A stretch of DNA of 64,000 nt from Asparagopsis taxiformis (GCA_030407315.1 JALQPE010000112.1:1-64000); one strand, 5' to 3'. Positions 1 through 11,832 are shown, counted from the first letter of the stretch. Notes: generated from the sequence alone by a model not told the origin. Made by a program: numbers and translations.

Positions 1-1256
1 TTGCTGCTCACAAAATGATGGAGCCTCCGCTCGAGCATTTCTACTCCGAGCTCAAGAACACTGGGTCAGGAAAGGAGACTGTTATTTGCGAACAGTATCG
101 CGGAGACCCTCCTGCACTTCAATCGACGACAACAGCGGTACGAAGCATGCTCTCGTCTCCGACGAAATGTATGAGCAGCTTCGCTTTTCCACGGGCGTTG
201 GGACATGGAAGAAGACCAAAGGGTCATTGTTCACAATGAACAGCCATCTGAAGATGCGCCGAAGCCATCTACGCCCCAATCAGATGAGCCTTCTACCCCT
301 TCTACCCGTTCTGGTCCACTCCTCCTGCCCCTTCTACCCCTCCTGCCCTTCTACCCCTCCTGCTCCTCGTGCTCATTCTACACCCTTCTACTCCTCCTAC
401 CCCTTCTACTCCTGCTCCTACTACCCCTCCTGCTCCTGCCACTTCCGTTCCTGCAGTTGAGCAGGCTCAAGGAACCCCTGATGCCACTGTGGCAGGTTCT
501 GAGAAGCAATGGGATCTGTTCTCCTCCGTCTCCTCTCAATGCACCACCGCTTGCGGTGAATGAGCCAGTCGCGAGACACTTCGCAGGTCGAAACGGCAGA
601 GAACGGAGAGTTCACGGATTGGAGACAATGAGGCAGAGTCGGAGGTAGAAGAGTCCGAAGAGCCCCTTCGAAGCGCAAAAGACTGGAAGTTAAACCGTAC
701 GGTTTAAACGTTCAACGAGGAGATTCCATTGTTCAGCGATGAGCCAAGAAAATCCCCTCCCCGACAGGGTAGTCGATGACGGATTATGGATATCCTCCGA
801 ACACCATACCGTCAGACTCTAGGGTCAAGTACTATATCGACAGCAAGCTGTACGAAACAATCCGACAGGAGATTTGAGTGCAGCTGCTGCCGATATGAAT
901 TGTACGGCGTGCAGTGGTCCAGCTTGCTGTGCAGAGAAGTCTTGCAACAGCTAGGTCAACCCTCAATCTATTGGGTTGCCCATGTACTCAGTGGTATCTT
1001 CCGTTCTTCGACTGTGGGCAATGCAGCACATGAACTGTTTACATTCTACGCCCAGAAGTTCAAACCTGTTCATTCCTCTAGTGAAGACAGTTCCAATGAT
1101 CCCGGCATCAGATTCGAAACAAGGGTGAGGTAACAGCAGAGCAACAGGCCTCTCGTTTGGGAAGGTTCTCTATATCAAGGAAGAAGATTTGCGACGGACT
1201 CGAGCAGATGGTGTTGAAGCACTCTGGAATTGGCCCTGAGGGGCTCAATTACGTGA
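1..1256 (+). pseudogene. Array gene, unit 0: 3' part with many frame breaks
   Basis: This is the C-terminal two thirds of the array gene, cut by the window start. Compared with the later copies it has many single-base insertions and deletions, for example an extra T near 87, extra A residues near 670-700 and missing bases near 720 and 785. No frame stays open for long. The indel density is far higher than between the other copies, so low sequence quality near a contig end is as likely as true decay. Confidence 0.7.
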
Positions 1257-1478
1257 GAAAACTTTGACCCTCGATTCTCCTAGAAGGAGTGCTCTATGCG
1301 CTCCGAAACCTATCTCATCGTGTTCAGCGTGCCCGAATTAGTCGGGTAGCAACTTCTCCGAAGCTTCTACGACCTTTCTTCATGGAGATAATAGCGTCTG
1401 AAGTTTCAATTTGTTTGTCATAGTTTCAATTAGTAATTAGAAATGCCAGGATGGGTTGCCATCATGGCAGAGGGAAAA

Positions 1479-1674
1479 TGTTATGATAAGTGTACACGTG
1501 TGGGTGATATGATAGAGAAGCCCACGTGTACCAGATTGGCAGTGGGTGCTTGCTAGGACAGACTCAGTGACAGGCTGTCCTTAGCACCGCCGGCGCACCT
1601 CGGCGAGAATACAAATAATGTAGTGAGCTCGGAGATTCAATAAACGCTCGGTAAGCGACCAATTCGTCTCAACA
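1479..1674 (+). repeat. LTR, copy 1
   Basis: Begins TGTTATGATAAG and ends CTCAACA (TGTT...AACA inverted termini). It is preceded by the polypurine tract GGCAGAGGGAAAA. Inside are a GTGTACACGTG...CCCACGTGTACC inverted pair, a GGACAG...CTGTCC inverted pair and an AATAAA signal. It is slightly shorter than the other three copies. Confidence 0.8.
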
Positions 1675-1696
1675 GCCCAGGACAGAAGAAGTTTCC

Positions 1697-3517
1697 GATG
1701 AGTACTTCACACCTTTTGAAGTACTCGGGCTGTCCATTCAAGCAAACACATCACACATGATGTTGCCCTTGTTTCTTTGGCAGACCGAGTGTGTTCTGTG
1801 GTCCAACTGCTCACGACCAAGGACATGCTGGGTGAACCGAATCGGAAGTGCATTCAGGTCATCATGGACAGCCAGTTGTCGATATCGAAACTGGGCTACC
1901 AAGCCATCAACAAGCACGTGACTGCTGCGAAAGGCTTCCGGACTGTGAACAACAAAGCGCTTGAGTTCTGGAGTTCCGTACCGAGCATGTTCACCAAGGA
2001 AATTCTCGCTGCGGAACAGGAAAGGGCCGTTAAAGAAGGCCGTGACATCAACGACGATGTCTTCAAGCAGTCCGTAGACATGTATGGCTGCAACATGGAT
2101 CTCGTTTTCATGGCAGACTTCCGTCGCGGCTCGGAGTATCAACAAAGGTTCATCTTGCTGATCACAGCTCTCTGGACTCGCATGAGAGATCTGCGTCAGT
2201 TGAGCAGGGCGACAAGAGGATTTGGTAGTCCTTTCGTTCGTGTTTTAATTGAAGTGTTCAAGATGTCCGAGCCGGTTGCTGCTCACAAAATGATGGAGCC
2301 TCCGCTCGAGCATTTCTACTCCGAGCTCAAGAACACTGGGTCAGGAAAGGAGACTGTTATTGCGAACAGTATCGCGGAGACCCTCCTGCACTTCAATACC
2401 GACGACAACAGCGGTACGAAGCATGCTCTCGTCTCCGACGAAATGTATGAGCAGCTTCGCTTTTCCACGGGCGTTGTGGACATGGAAGAAGACCAAAGGG
2501 TCATTGTTCACAATGAACAGCCATCTGAAGATGCGCCGAAGCCATCTACGCCCCAATCAGATGAGCCTTCTACCCCTTCTACCCGTTCTGGTCCTACTCC
2601 TCCTGCCCCTCTACCCCTCCTGCTCCTCGTGCTCATTCTACCCCTTCTACTCCTCCTACCCTTCTACTCCTGCTCCTACTACCCCTCCTGCTCCTGCCAC
2701 TTCCGTTCCTGCAGTTGAGCAGGCTCAAGGAACCCCTGATGCCACTGTGGCAGGTTCTGAGAAGCAATTGGGATCTGTTCTCCTCCGTCTCCCTCTCAAT
2801 GCACCACCGCTTGCGGTGAATGAGCCAGTCGAGACACTTCGCAGGTCGAAACGGCAGAGAACGGAGAGTTCACGGATTGGAGACAATGAGGCAGAGTCGG
2901 AGGTAGAAGAGTCCGAAGAGCCCCTTCCGAAGCGCAGAAGACTGGAAGTTAACCGTACGGTTAAACGTTCAACCGAGGAGATTCCATTGTTCAGCGATGA
3001 GCAAGAAAATCCCCTCCCCGACAGGGTAGTCGATGAACGGATTATGGATATCCTCCCGAACACCATACCGTCAGACTCTAGGGTCAAGTACTATATCGAC
3101 AGCAAGCTGTACGAAACAATCCGACAGGAGATTTTGAGTGCAGCTGCTGCCGATATGAATTGTACGGCGTGCAGTGGTCCAGCTTGCTGTGCAGAGAAGT
3201 TCTTTGCAACAGCTAGGTCAACCCTCAATCTCTTGGGTGCCCATGTACTCAGTGGTATCTTCCGTTCTTCGACTGTGGGCAATGCAGCACATGAACTGTT
3301 TACATTCTACGCCCAGAAGTTCAAACCTGTTCATTCCTCTAGTGAAGACAGTTCCAATGATCCCTGGCATCAGATTCGAAACAAGGGTGAGGTAACAGCA
3401 GAGCAACAGGCCTCTCGTTTGGGAAGGTTCTCTATATCAAGGAAGAAGATTTGCGACGGATCTCGAGCAGATGGTGTTGAAGCACTGGAATTGGCCCTGA
3501 GGGGCTCAATTACGTGA
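1697..3517 (+). pseudogene. Array gene, unit 1: unknown protein with Pro/Ser/Thr linker, frameshifted
   Basis: Function not recognised. The full product would be ~600 aa: an N-terminal mostly helical domain of ~230 aa (landmarks KQSVDMYGCNMD, EPPLEHFYSELKN), a Pro/Ser/Thr-rich linker encoded by CTTCTACCCCTCCTGCTC-like repeats, a basic segment (RRSKRQRTESS, LPKRRRLEVN, NLS-like) and a C-terminal domain with a cysteine cluster (NCTACSGPACC). The frame is open upstream of the first in-frame ATG, back to the LTR end, so translation may start at a non-AUG codon or after splicing. Here the N part (to ~2600) and C part (to 3517) lie in different frames because bases are missing within the pyrimidine-rich linker; one more base is missing near 1750. 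It is not an obvious Gag: no zinc knuckle and no pol domain. Confidence 0.6.
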
Positions 3518-3740
3518 GAAAACTTTGACCCTCGATTTCTCCTAGAAGGAGTGCTCTATGCGCTCCGAAACCTATCTCATCGTGTTCAGCGTGCCCGAAT
3601 TAGTCGGGTAGCAACTTCTCCGAAGCTTCTACGACCTTTCTTCATGGAGATAATAGCGTCTGAAGTTTCAATTTGTTTGTCATAGTTTCAATTAGTAATT
3701 AGAAATGCCAGGATGGGTTGCCATCATGGCAGAGGGAAAA

Positions 3741-3938
3741 TGTTATGATAAGTGTACACGTGTGGGTGATATGATAGAGAAGCCCACGTGTACCAGATTG
3801 GCAGTGGGTGCTTGCTAGGACAGACTGTCAGTGACAGGCTGTCCTTAGCACCGCCGGCGCACCTCGGCGAGAATACAAATAATGTAGTGAGCTCGGAGAT
3901 TCAATAAACGCTCGGTAAGCGACCAATTCGTCTCAACA
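3741..3938 (+). repeat. LTR, copy 2
   Basis: 198 bp, TGTT...AACA, directly after the polypurine tract GGCAGAGGGAAAA. It contains the GGACAG..CTGTCC hairpin and AATAAA ~35 bp before its end. The coding region of the next unit starts about 20 bp downstream. Confidence 0.85.
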
Positions 3939-3961
3939 GCCCAGGGACAGAAGAAGTTTCC

Positions 3962-5801
3962 GATGAGTACTTCACACCTTTTGAAGTACTCGGGCTGTCC
4001 ATTCAAGCAAACACACTCACACATGATGTTGCCCTTGTTTCTTTGGCAGACCGAGTGTGTTCTGTGGTCCAACTGCTCACGACCAAGGACATGCTGGGTG
4101 AACCGAATCGGAAGTGCATTCAGGTCATCATGGACAGCCAGTTGTCGATATCGAAACTGGGCTACCAAGCCATCAACAAGCACGTGACTGCTGCGAAAGG
4201 CTTCCGGACTGTGAACAACAAAGCGCTTGAGTTCTGGAGTTCCGTACCGAGCATGTTCACCAAGGAAATTCTCGCTGCGGAACAGGAAAGGGCCGTTAAA
4301 GAAGGCCGTGACATCAACGACGATGTCTTCAAGCAGTCCGTAGACATGTATGGCTGCAACATGGATCTCGTTTTCATGGCAGACTTCCGTCGCGGCTCGG
4401 AGTATCAACAAAGGTTCATCTTGCTGATCACAGCTCTCTGGACTCGCATGAGAGATCTGCGTCAGTTGAGCAGGGCGACAAGAGGATTTGGTAGTCCTTT
4501 CGTTCGTGTTTTAATTGAAGTGTTCAAGATGTCCGAGCCGGTTGCTGCTCACAAAATGATGGAGCCTCCGCTCGAGCATTTCTACTCCGAGCTCAAGAAC
4601 ACTGGGTCAGGAAAGGAGACTGTTATTGCGAACAGTATCGCGGAGACCCTCCTGCACTTCAATACCGACGACAACAGCGGTACGAAGCATGCTCTCGTCT
4701 CCGACGAAATGTATGAGCAGCTTCGCTTTTCCACGGGCGTTGTGGACATGGAAGAAGACCAAAGGGTCATTGTTCACAATGAACAGCCATCTGAAGATGC
4801 GCCGAAGCCATCTACGCCCCAATCAGATGAGCCTTCTACCCCTTCTACCCGTTCTGGTCCTACTCCTCCTGCCCCTTCTACCCCCTGCTCCTTCTACCCC
4901 TCCTGCTCCTCGTGCTCATTCTACCCCTTCTACTCCTCCTACCCCTTCTACTCCTGCTCCTACTACCCCTCCTGCTCCTGCCACTTCCGTTCCTGCAGTT
5001 GAGCAGGCTCAAGGAACCCCTGATGCCACTGTGGCAGGTTCTGAGAAGCAATTGGGATCTGTTCTCCTCCGTCTCCCTCTCAATGCACCACCGCTTGCGG
5101 TGAATGAGCCAGTCGAGACACTTCGCAGGTCGAAACGGCAGAGAACGGAGAGTTCACGGATTGGAGACAATGAGGCAGAGTCGGAGGTAGAAGAGTCCGA
5201 AGAGCCCCTTCCGAAGCGCAGAAGACTGGAAGTTAACCGTACGGTTAAACGTTCAACCGAGGAGATTCCATTGTTCAGCGATGAGCAAGAAAATCCCCTC
5301 CCCGACAGGGTAGTCGATGAACGGATTATGGATATCCTCCCGAACACCATACCGTCAGACTCTAGGGTCAAGTACTATATCGACAGCAAGCTGTACGAAA
5401 CAATCCGACAGGAGATTTTGAGTGCAGCTGCTGCCGATATGAATTGTACGGCGTGCAGTGGTCCAGCTTGCTGTGCAGAGAAGTTCTTTGCAACAGCTAG
5501 GTCAACCCTCAATCTCTTGGGTGCCCATGTACTCAGTGGTATCTTCCGTTCTTCGACTGTGGGCAATGCAGCACATGAACTGTTTACATTCTACGCCCAG
5601 AAGTTCAAACCTGTTCATTCCTCTAGTGAAGACAGTTCCAATGATCCCTGGCATCAGATTCGAAACAAGGGTGAGGTAACAGCAGAGCAACAGGCCTCTC
5701 GTTTGGGAAGGTTCTCTATATCAAGGAAGAAGATTTGCGACGGATCTCGAGCAGATGGTGTTGAAGCACTGGAATTGGCCCTGAGGGGCTCAATTACGTG
5801 A
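3962..5801 (+). pseudogene. Array gene, unit 2: best-preserved copy, one frameshift in the linker
   Basis: Same gene as in unit 1. The N-terminal part is open from the LTR junction (in-frame residues DEYFTPFEVLGL upstream of any ATG) to ~4890. The C-terminal part is open from the linker to the stop at 5799-5801. A two-base loss in a C-run of the linker (near 4884) separates them. If this were restored, the linker would read as continuous Pro/Ser/Thr-Pro repeats. The alternative is that the pyrimidine-rich stretch is part of an intron ending in CCTGCAG just before TTGAGCAG, which would make its length irrelevant. I cannot decide between these without RNA data. Confidence 0.65.
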
Positions 5802-6022
5802 GAAACTTTGACCCTCGATTTCTCCTAGAAGGAGTGCTCTATGCGCTCCGAAACCTATCTCATCGTGTTCAGCGTGCCCGAATTAGTCGGGTAGCAACTT
5901 CTCCGAAGCTTCTACGACCTTTCTTCATGGAGATAATAGCGTCTGAAGTTTCAATTTTTTGTCATAGTTTCAATTAGTAATTAGAAATGCCAGGATGGGT
6001 TGCCATCATGGCAGAGGGAAAA

Positions 6023-6220
6023 TGTTATGATAAGTGTACACGTGTGGGTGATATGATAGAGAAGCCCACGTGTACCAGATTGGCAGTGGGTGCTTGCTAG
6101 GACAGACTGTCAGTGACAGGCTGTCCTTAGCACCGCCGGCGCACCTCGGCGAGAATACAAATAATGTAGTGAGCTCGGAGATTCAATAAACGCTCGGTAA
6201 GCGACCAATTCGTCTCAACA
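6023..6220 (+). repeat. LTR, copy 3
   Basis: Same 198-bp structure as the copy at 3741, with the same purine tract upstream and the same start and end. The upstream 60 bp lacks a few T residues compared with its neighbours. Confidence 0.85.
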
Positions 6221-6243
6221 GCCCAGGGACAGAAGAAGTTTCC

Positions 6244-8083
6244 GATGAGTACTTCACACCTTTTGAAGTACTCGGGCTGTCCATTCAAGCAAACACACTC
6301 ACACATGATGTTGCCCTTGTTTCTTTGGCAGACCGAGTGTGTTCTGTGGTCCAACTGCTCACGACCAAGGACATGCTGGGTGAACCGAATCGGAAGTGCA
6401 TTCAGGTCATCATGGACAGCCAGTTGTCGATATCGAAACTGGGCTACCAAGCCATCAACAAGCACGTGACTGCTGCGAAAGGCTTCCGGACTGTGAACAA
6501 CAAAGCGCTTGAGTTCTGGAGTTCCGTACCGAGCATGTTCACCAAGGAAATTCTCGCTGCGGAACAGGAAAGGGCCGTTAAAGAAGGCCGTGACATCAAC
6601 GACGATGTCTTCAAGCAGTCCGTAGACATGTATGGCTGCAACATGGATCTCGTTTTCATGGCAGACTTCCGTCGCGGCTCGGAGTATCAACAAAGGTTCA
6701 TCTTGCTGATCACAGCTCTCTGGACTCGCATGAGAGATCTGCGTCAGTTGAGCAGGGCGACAAGAGGATTTGGTATTCCTTTCGTTCGTGTTTTAATTGA
6801 AGTGTTCAAGATGTCCGAGCCGGTTGCTGCTCACAAAATGATGGAGCCTCCGCTCGAGCATTTCTACTCCGAGCTCAAGAACACTGGGTCAGGAAAGGAG
6901 ACTGTTATTGCGAACAGTATCGCGGAGACCCTCCTGCACTTCAATACCGACGACAACAGCGGTACGAAGCATGCTCTCGTCTCCGACGAAATGTATGAGC
7001 AGCTTCGCTTTTCCACGGGCGTTGTGGACATGGAAGAAGACCAAAGGGTCATTGTTCACAATGAACAGCCATCTGAAGATGCGCCGAAGCCATCTACGCC
7101 CCAATCAGATGAGCCTTCTACCCCTTCTACCCGTTCTGGTCCTACTCCTCCTGCCCTTCTACCCCTCCTGCTCCTTCTACCCCTCCTGCTCCTCGTGCTC
7201 ATTCTACCCCTTCTACTCCTCCTACCCCTTCTACTCCTGCTCCTACTACCCCTCCTGCTCCTGCCACTTCCGTTCCTGCAGTTGAGCAGGCTCAAGGAAC
7301 CCCTGATGCCACTGTGGCAGGTTCTGAGAAGCAATTGGGATCTGTTCTCCTCCGTCTCCCTCTCAATGCACCACCGCTTGCGGTGAATGAGCCAGTCGAG
7401 ACACTTCGCAGGTCGAAACGGCAGAGAACGGAGAGTTCACGGATTGGAGACAATGAGGCAGAGTCGGAGGTAGAAGAGTCCGAAGAGCCCCTTCCGAAGC
7501 GCAGAAGACTGGAAGTTAACCGTACGGTTAAACGTTCAACCGAGGAGATTCCATTGTTCAGCGATGAGCAAGAAAATCCCCTCCCGACAGGGTAGTCGAT
7601 GAACGGATTATGGATATCCTCCCGAACACCATACCGTCAGACTCTAGGGTCAAGTACTATATCGACAGCAAGCTGTACGAAACAATCCGACAGGAGATTT
7701 TGAGTGCAGCTGCTGCCGATATGAATTGTACGGCGTGCAGTGGTCCAGCTTGCTGTGCAGAGAAGTTCTTTGCAACAGCTAGGTCAACCCTCAATCTCTT
7801 GGGTGCCCATGTACTCAGTGGTATCTTCCGTTCTTCGACTGTGGGCAATGCAGCACATGAACTGTTTACATTCTACGCCCAGAAGTTCAAACCTGTTCAT
7901 TCCTCTAGTGAAGACAGTTCCAATGATCCCTGGCATCAGATTCGAAACAAGGGTGAGGTAACAGCAGAGCAACAGGCCTCTCGTTTGGGAAGGTTCTCTA
8001 TATCAAGGAAGAAGATTTGCGACGGATCTCGAGCAGATGGTGTTGAAGCACTGGAATTGGCCCTGAGGGGCTCAATTACGTGA
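6244..8083 (+). pseudogene. Array gene, unit 3: two frameshifts
   Basis: Third copy of the array gene. The linker lost a C near 7154, a different position from units 1 and 2. A further C is missing near 7584, giving a stop right after the residues ENPLPTG. The rest of the C-terminal domain, with the same cysteine cluster, is open from 7610 to 8083. Confidence 0.65.
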
Positions 8084-8306
8084 GAAAACTTTGACCCTCG
8101 ATTTCTCCTAGAAGGAGTGCTCTATGCGCTCCGAAACCTATCTCATCGTGTTCAGCGTGCCCGAATTAGTCGGGTAGCAACTTCTCCGAAGCTTCTACGA
8201 CCTTTCTTCATGGAGATAATAGCGTCTGAAGTTTCAATTTGTTTGTCATAGTTTCAATTAGTAATTAGAAATGCCAGGATGGGTTGCCATCATGGCAGAG
8301 GGAAAA

Positions 8307-8504
8307 TGTTATGATAAGTGTACACGTGTGGGTGATATGATAGAGAAGCCCACGTGTACCAGATTGGCAGTGGGTGCTTGCTAGGACAGACTGTCAGTGA
8401 CAGGCTGTCCTTAGCACCGCCGGCGCACCTCGGCGAGAATACAAATAATGTAGTGAGCTCGGAGATTCAATAAACGCTCGGTAAGCGACCAATTCGTCTC
8501 AACA
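8307..8504 (+). repeat. LTR, copy 4
   Basis: 198 bp, TGTT...AACA, polypurine tract immediately upstream. It precedes the last, truncated unit. Confidence 0.85.
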
Positions 8505-8527
8505 GCCCAGGGACAGAAGAAGTTTCC

Positions 8528-8910
8528 GATGAGTACTTCACACCTTTTGAAGTACTCGGGCTGTCCATTCAAGCAAACACACTCACACATGATGTTGCCC
8601 TTGTTTCTTTGGCAGACCGAGTGTGTTCTGTGGTCCAACTGCTCACGACCAAGGACATGCTGGGTGAACCGAATCGGAAGTGCATTCAGGTCATCATGGA
8701 CAGCCAGTTGTCGATATCGAAACTGGGCTACCAAGCCATCAACAAGCACGTGACTGCTGCGAAAGGCTTCCGGACTGTGAACAACAAAGCGCTTGAGTTC
8801 TGGAGTTCCGTACCGAGCATGTTCACCAGGAAATTCTCGCTGCGGAACAGGAAAGGGCCGTTAAAGAAGGCCGTGACATCAACGACGATGTCTTCAAGCA
8901 GTCCGTAGAC
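8528..8910 (+). pseudogene. Array gene, unit 4: truncated by an element end at 8911
   Basis: Only the first ~125 codons remain. One A is missing near 8827 relative to the other copies, shifting the frame. At 8911 the expected sequence (ATGTATGGC) is replaced by ACGTCTGTG, the terminus of the Y family. Confidence 0.75.
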
Positions 8911-9130
8911 ACGTCTGTGTTCTCGGAAATGGACGCGGACGTCCACAACCTCTAGTACACCTAGTATTACTAGGCGGACGTCCATGTTCTCCAGTATTTT
9001 TGGATGTCCGCCTAGATCCGGACGTCCATGCGGTCTAGTACGTCTAGTATTACTAGGACGACATTCATTGTTTCTAGTACCACGGATGTCCCCCTCGGGA
9101 TGGACTTCCGCCATGTCTATGTCAACCTAG
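8911..9130 (+). mobile_element. Diverged terminus of the Y/ACGTCTGTG element family
   Basis: Starts ACGTCTGTGTTCTCGG followed by GGACGCGGACGTCC, the same arrangement as at 41709 and 51565. It continues with several GGACGTCC motifs alternating with CTAGTA / TACTAGG blocks, a diverged form of the subterminal repeats seen elsewhere. It marks the edge of the insertion that cut the tandem array. Confidence 0.6.
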
Positions 9131-9239
9131 GACGGGCGCCGGTTCAGAAATTCAAAAATTTCGACCCCAGAAATTTCTGCCGCCTTGCTCGACATGGATG
9201 TCCGCATCCATCACGGCGACCACTCTATTTTTCCTTGTC

Positions 9240-9960
9240 GGTCGACTCCAATTTTGTCTTTAATTTTTTCATCCTCTCGCTCACACCCCCTTCCATTTGG
9301 TGCTCACCTCCCCCGTACTGTACCTCAAACACCCCCAATACCACTCTAGAACGCATTTTCAGCTACCTATCCCCGCTTCCACGGTGCACACCTCCATTCC
9401 ATACCTACTTTTCTGCTCTACCGTACAGATTTCTTATAACCAGTCCTCATACTACCTCAGAATAGGGAAAAACATCCCCTATCCCCTCGACCATGCTCTC
9501 CCCCATCACCTTTGCAACGTATTGTTCTTCAATACCCTCTCTCCTCTACCTTCAACCCCTCTCCTTCGCCCTCTCCACAAACTTCCCCTGCAGCTTACTC
9601 TTCGACCTGCTCCACCCCTCCCTCCCTCACCTGCTCCATGCCCCCACGCCATCCGCATCTTCGATACCGTATACACCACCACCACCACCACCGGCCCACG
9701 CTCCCGCTCCCCCGCCGTCTCCCCAGAAACCTCCCCGCTCTGAAACACATATCAACCCCCCACTTCGCACCCATCCTCCCACTCCCCTCCCTCCCCAAAT
9801 ACAATAACCCTCTTCTTCCCCATCACATCCCCACTCACCACAGCCAGAACAGACGCCACCCCCCTTCCCACCTCTTTCTCCTCACTTTCCTAAAACCCCC
9901 TCCTCTCGGGGCCTTCAACCGCACCCTCCTACGGTCCCACCTAAACACCTCCTCCGCCCT
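9240..9960 (+). other. Pyrimidine-rich low-complexity stretch
   Basis: The plus strand is dominated by C and T, with many CCCTCC, CTCCCC and CACCAC runs. All frames appear open in places only because stops are depleted; the predicted peptides are Pro/Ser/Leu- or Arg/Gly-rich. I see no gene here. Confidence 0.6.
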
Positions 9961-10224
9961 CACTACCCCAACACCCCGCAGCGTCTCCCCAATCCCCATA
10001 ATATGCTTGTCGGCACTCCTCTCCGAATCACACTCCAATCTAAACCCGCACTCCGTACATTTCCACTTCCCCTGTACCATCCCATCCCAAGATTCCATCC
10101 ACCCCCCACAGAACACATCCTCATACCACAGAAGAATTTTCTTCCTCTCATACCTCATCCTTAAAACCTCCATCTCTTCCATGTAAATTTCGATGTAAAT
10201 ATTTTCTCCACTATGCAAACTCAT
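9835..10224 (-). CDS. Possible small protein with CxxC motif (weak)
   Basis: A 129-codon open frame with a segment KWKCTECGFRLECD followed by SERSADKHI, which could be a zinc-binding finger. The N-terminal half has normal composition (IEIYMEEMEVLRM), but the C-terminal half runs into the low-complexity region and is Arg/Trp/Gly-rich. No homology is recognised. The cysteine pairing is the only argument for coding; it may be a remnant of an element gene. Confidence 0.25.
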   Translation of the reverse strand: MSLHSGENIYIEIYMEEMEVLRMRYERKKILLWYEDVFCGGWMESWDGMVQGKWKCTECGFRLECDSERSADKHIMGIGETLRGVGVVRAEEVFRWDRRRVRLKAPRGGGFRKVRRKRWEGGWRLFWLW

Positions 10225-10818
10225 ACATGTATGAGCGTATGCCTTTCCGCTTCGTCAACCCTGAATATTTGTATTCATGTATTCATAAAATGGAGCCACC
10301 CACATCCCTATCCCGTTCTGCAAGCTTTACAAACCACCAGACGCATACTCCACAACTATACAACAAACACTACTCGCTATTTCAGACGACGCGGTACACA
10401 AGTAGCGTAGTCTCAACCTTCCGTGACGCCTTCCCTGATGCGTACAAGTGCGAAACACGTCTAGACGTATATCACAAGTGAGCGCGGGAATTTTCGGCAC
10501 AGGAGATGCTGGGCCACCAAATTGATTTTTCGGAAATTTTAGAATTTCTGGGCTGGCCAGCAATGCAATCGAGCTGGACATCCACCGGACGTCCATTTCA
10601 GGTTGATCGTGAGAGAGTAGGGCGGGACCATGATGAAACAAGGACCAAGACCTGTCCCTGACGTGTTGAGCCTGAAATCGACCCTTCGTAAGACGCGATT
10701 TTGGCTTACAGTTAGTGCTTACAGAAGCCAGTGATGACCCCGGTCGGGGCAGCAGCCGGTTCCTGGGGCCGTTGTGGCCAAATTAGACACCTTGATTTGA
10801 ATTGAAATTTGGGCTATT

Positions 10819-10852
10819 CTCAAAAACATGCACATGTGAACATGTTTTTGAG
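10819..10852. repeat. 34-bp palindrome CTCAAAAACATG..CATGTTTTTGAG (first of 13)
   Basis: Arms of 12 bp (CTCAAAAACATG / CATGTTTTTGAG) flank CACATGTGAA. The other copies start at 11315, 12381, 15298, 16342, 50116, 54765, 55265, 56339, 59250, 60279, 60780 and 61279. All are in X-type sequence, and each is followed in its own orientation by GGGGGTGTGCCGTACGGCAC or a close variant. Conservation is higher than in the flanking module sequence. Confidence 0.9.
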
Positions 10853-11832
10853 ATGGGGGTCTGCCGTACGGCACAATCGACCCGCCCAAATCGATGATTT
10901 TTCACAATTTTTTTCTGCCCGAAATTTTAGAATTTCTGGGCTCGCCAGCAATGCAATTGAGCCGGACATCCACCAGACGTCCATTCTGGGTTGTTCGTAT
11001 GCTGCTCACATCTACGCATTACAGCAACCACGCAGGCGGGCCCACTGCTCATACGAAGTGCACGTAGCATGTGCAGCATGATGGATGAGCAGTGTTTGTC
11101 GTGAGAAAGTGGGGTGGGAGCATGTCGAAACAAGGACCAAAACTTCGCCCTGGCGTATTGAGCCTGAGCCTGGAATCGACCTTCGTGAGATGTGGCTTTG
11201 CTTACAGTTGGTGCTTACAGAAGCCAGTGACGGCCCCGGCCGGGGCAGCAGCCGGTTCCTGGGGCCGTTGTGGCCAAATTAGACACCTTGATTTGAATTG
11301 AAATTTGGGCTATTCTCAAAAACATGCACATGTGAACATGTTTTTGAGATGGGGGTGTGCCGTACGGCACTTTCGACCGCCCAAATCGATATAATTTTGC
11401 AATTTTTTTCTGACTGAAATTTTAGAATTTCTGGGCTCGCCAGCAATGCAATTGAGCTGGACATTCACCGGACGTCCATTTCAGGTTGGTCGAGTATTGC
11501 ACATGGATACAGTTTTGCAGCTATTTCTCAGCCCAACATTTTAGAATTTCAGGGCTGACCAGCAATGTAACCGAGCCGGACTTCTACTGGACGTCCATTT
11601 CAAGTTAGGCTAGTGCTGCACATTTGCTCGCATCGCAGCAACTAAGCAAGTGTTGACAGCACCGAGATGCCATGCAGACAAGGGAGAATCGGCTGCAAAC
11701 GGCTTCCCTGGTCGGCGGCTGGATGTCTGGATGTGAATGGCTGCAAGCATGGAAATCTTGCTACCGCACAGCGCATACACACTGCAGCAGCACATCACTG
11801 ACGCATGCGAAAGTTGGGTGCTGCAGTGCGTG

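Larger units (their letters stand above)
1..8910 (+). repeat. Head-to-tail tandem array of a 2.28 kb LTR-plus-gene unit (about 3.9 copies)
   Basis: Equivalent points recur at 1777, 4043, 6325 and 8609, giving periods of 2266, 2282 and 2284 bp; the window opens inside an earlier copy. Each period holds one ~198 bp LTR (TGTT...AACA) preceded by a purine tract, then one gene. Adjacent units share a single LTR between them, the product expected from unequal LTR-LTR recombination or insertion of concatenated LTR circles. The second to fourth units are almost identical; the first ~1.3 kb carries many single-base indels. The array ends abruptly at 8910, where the terminus of a different element begins. 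Confidence 0.9.

Noticed and set aside
1479..1674. LTR hairpins as a tRNA or small RNA gene
   Set aside because: No cloverleaf or internal promoter boxes recognised; the polypurine tract and TGTT...AACA ends explain the element better.
3845..4411. Long minus-strand open frames repeated in every array unit (188 codons)
   Set aside because: They lie opposite the array gene and the LTR, repeat only because the unit repeats, and cover the LTR end; shadow frames.
9297..9807. Pro/Ser-rich plus-strand and Arg/Gly-rich minus-strand frames
   Set aside because: Low-complexity CT-rich DNA; stops are rare by composition alone.
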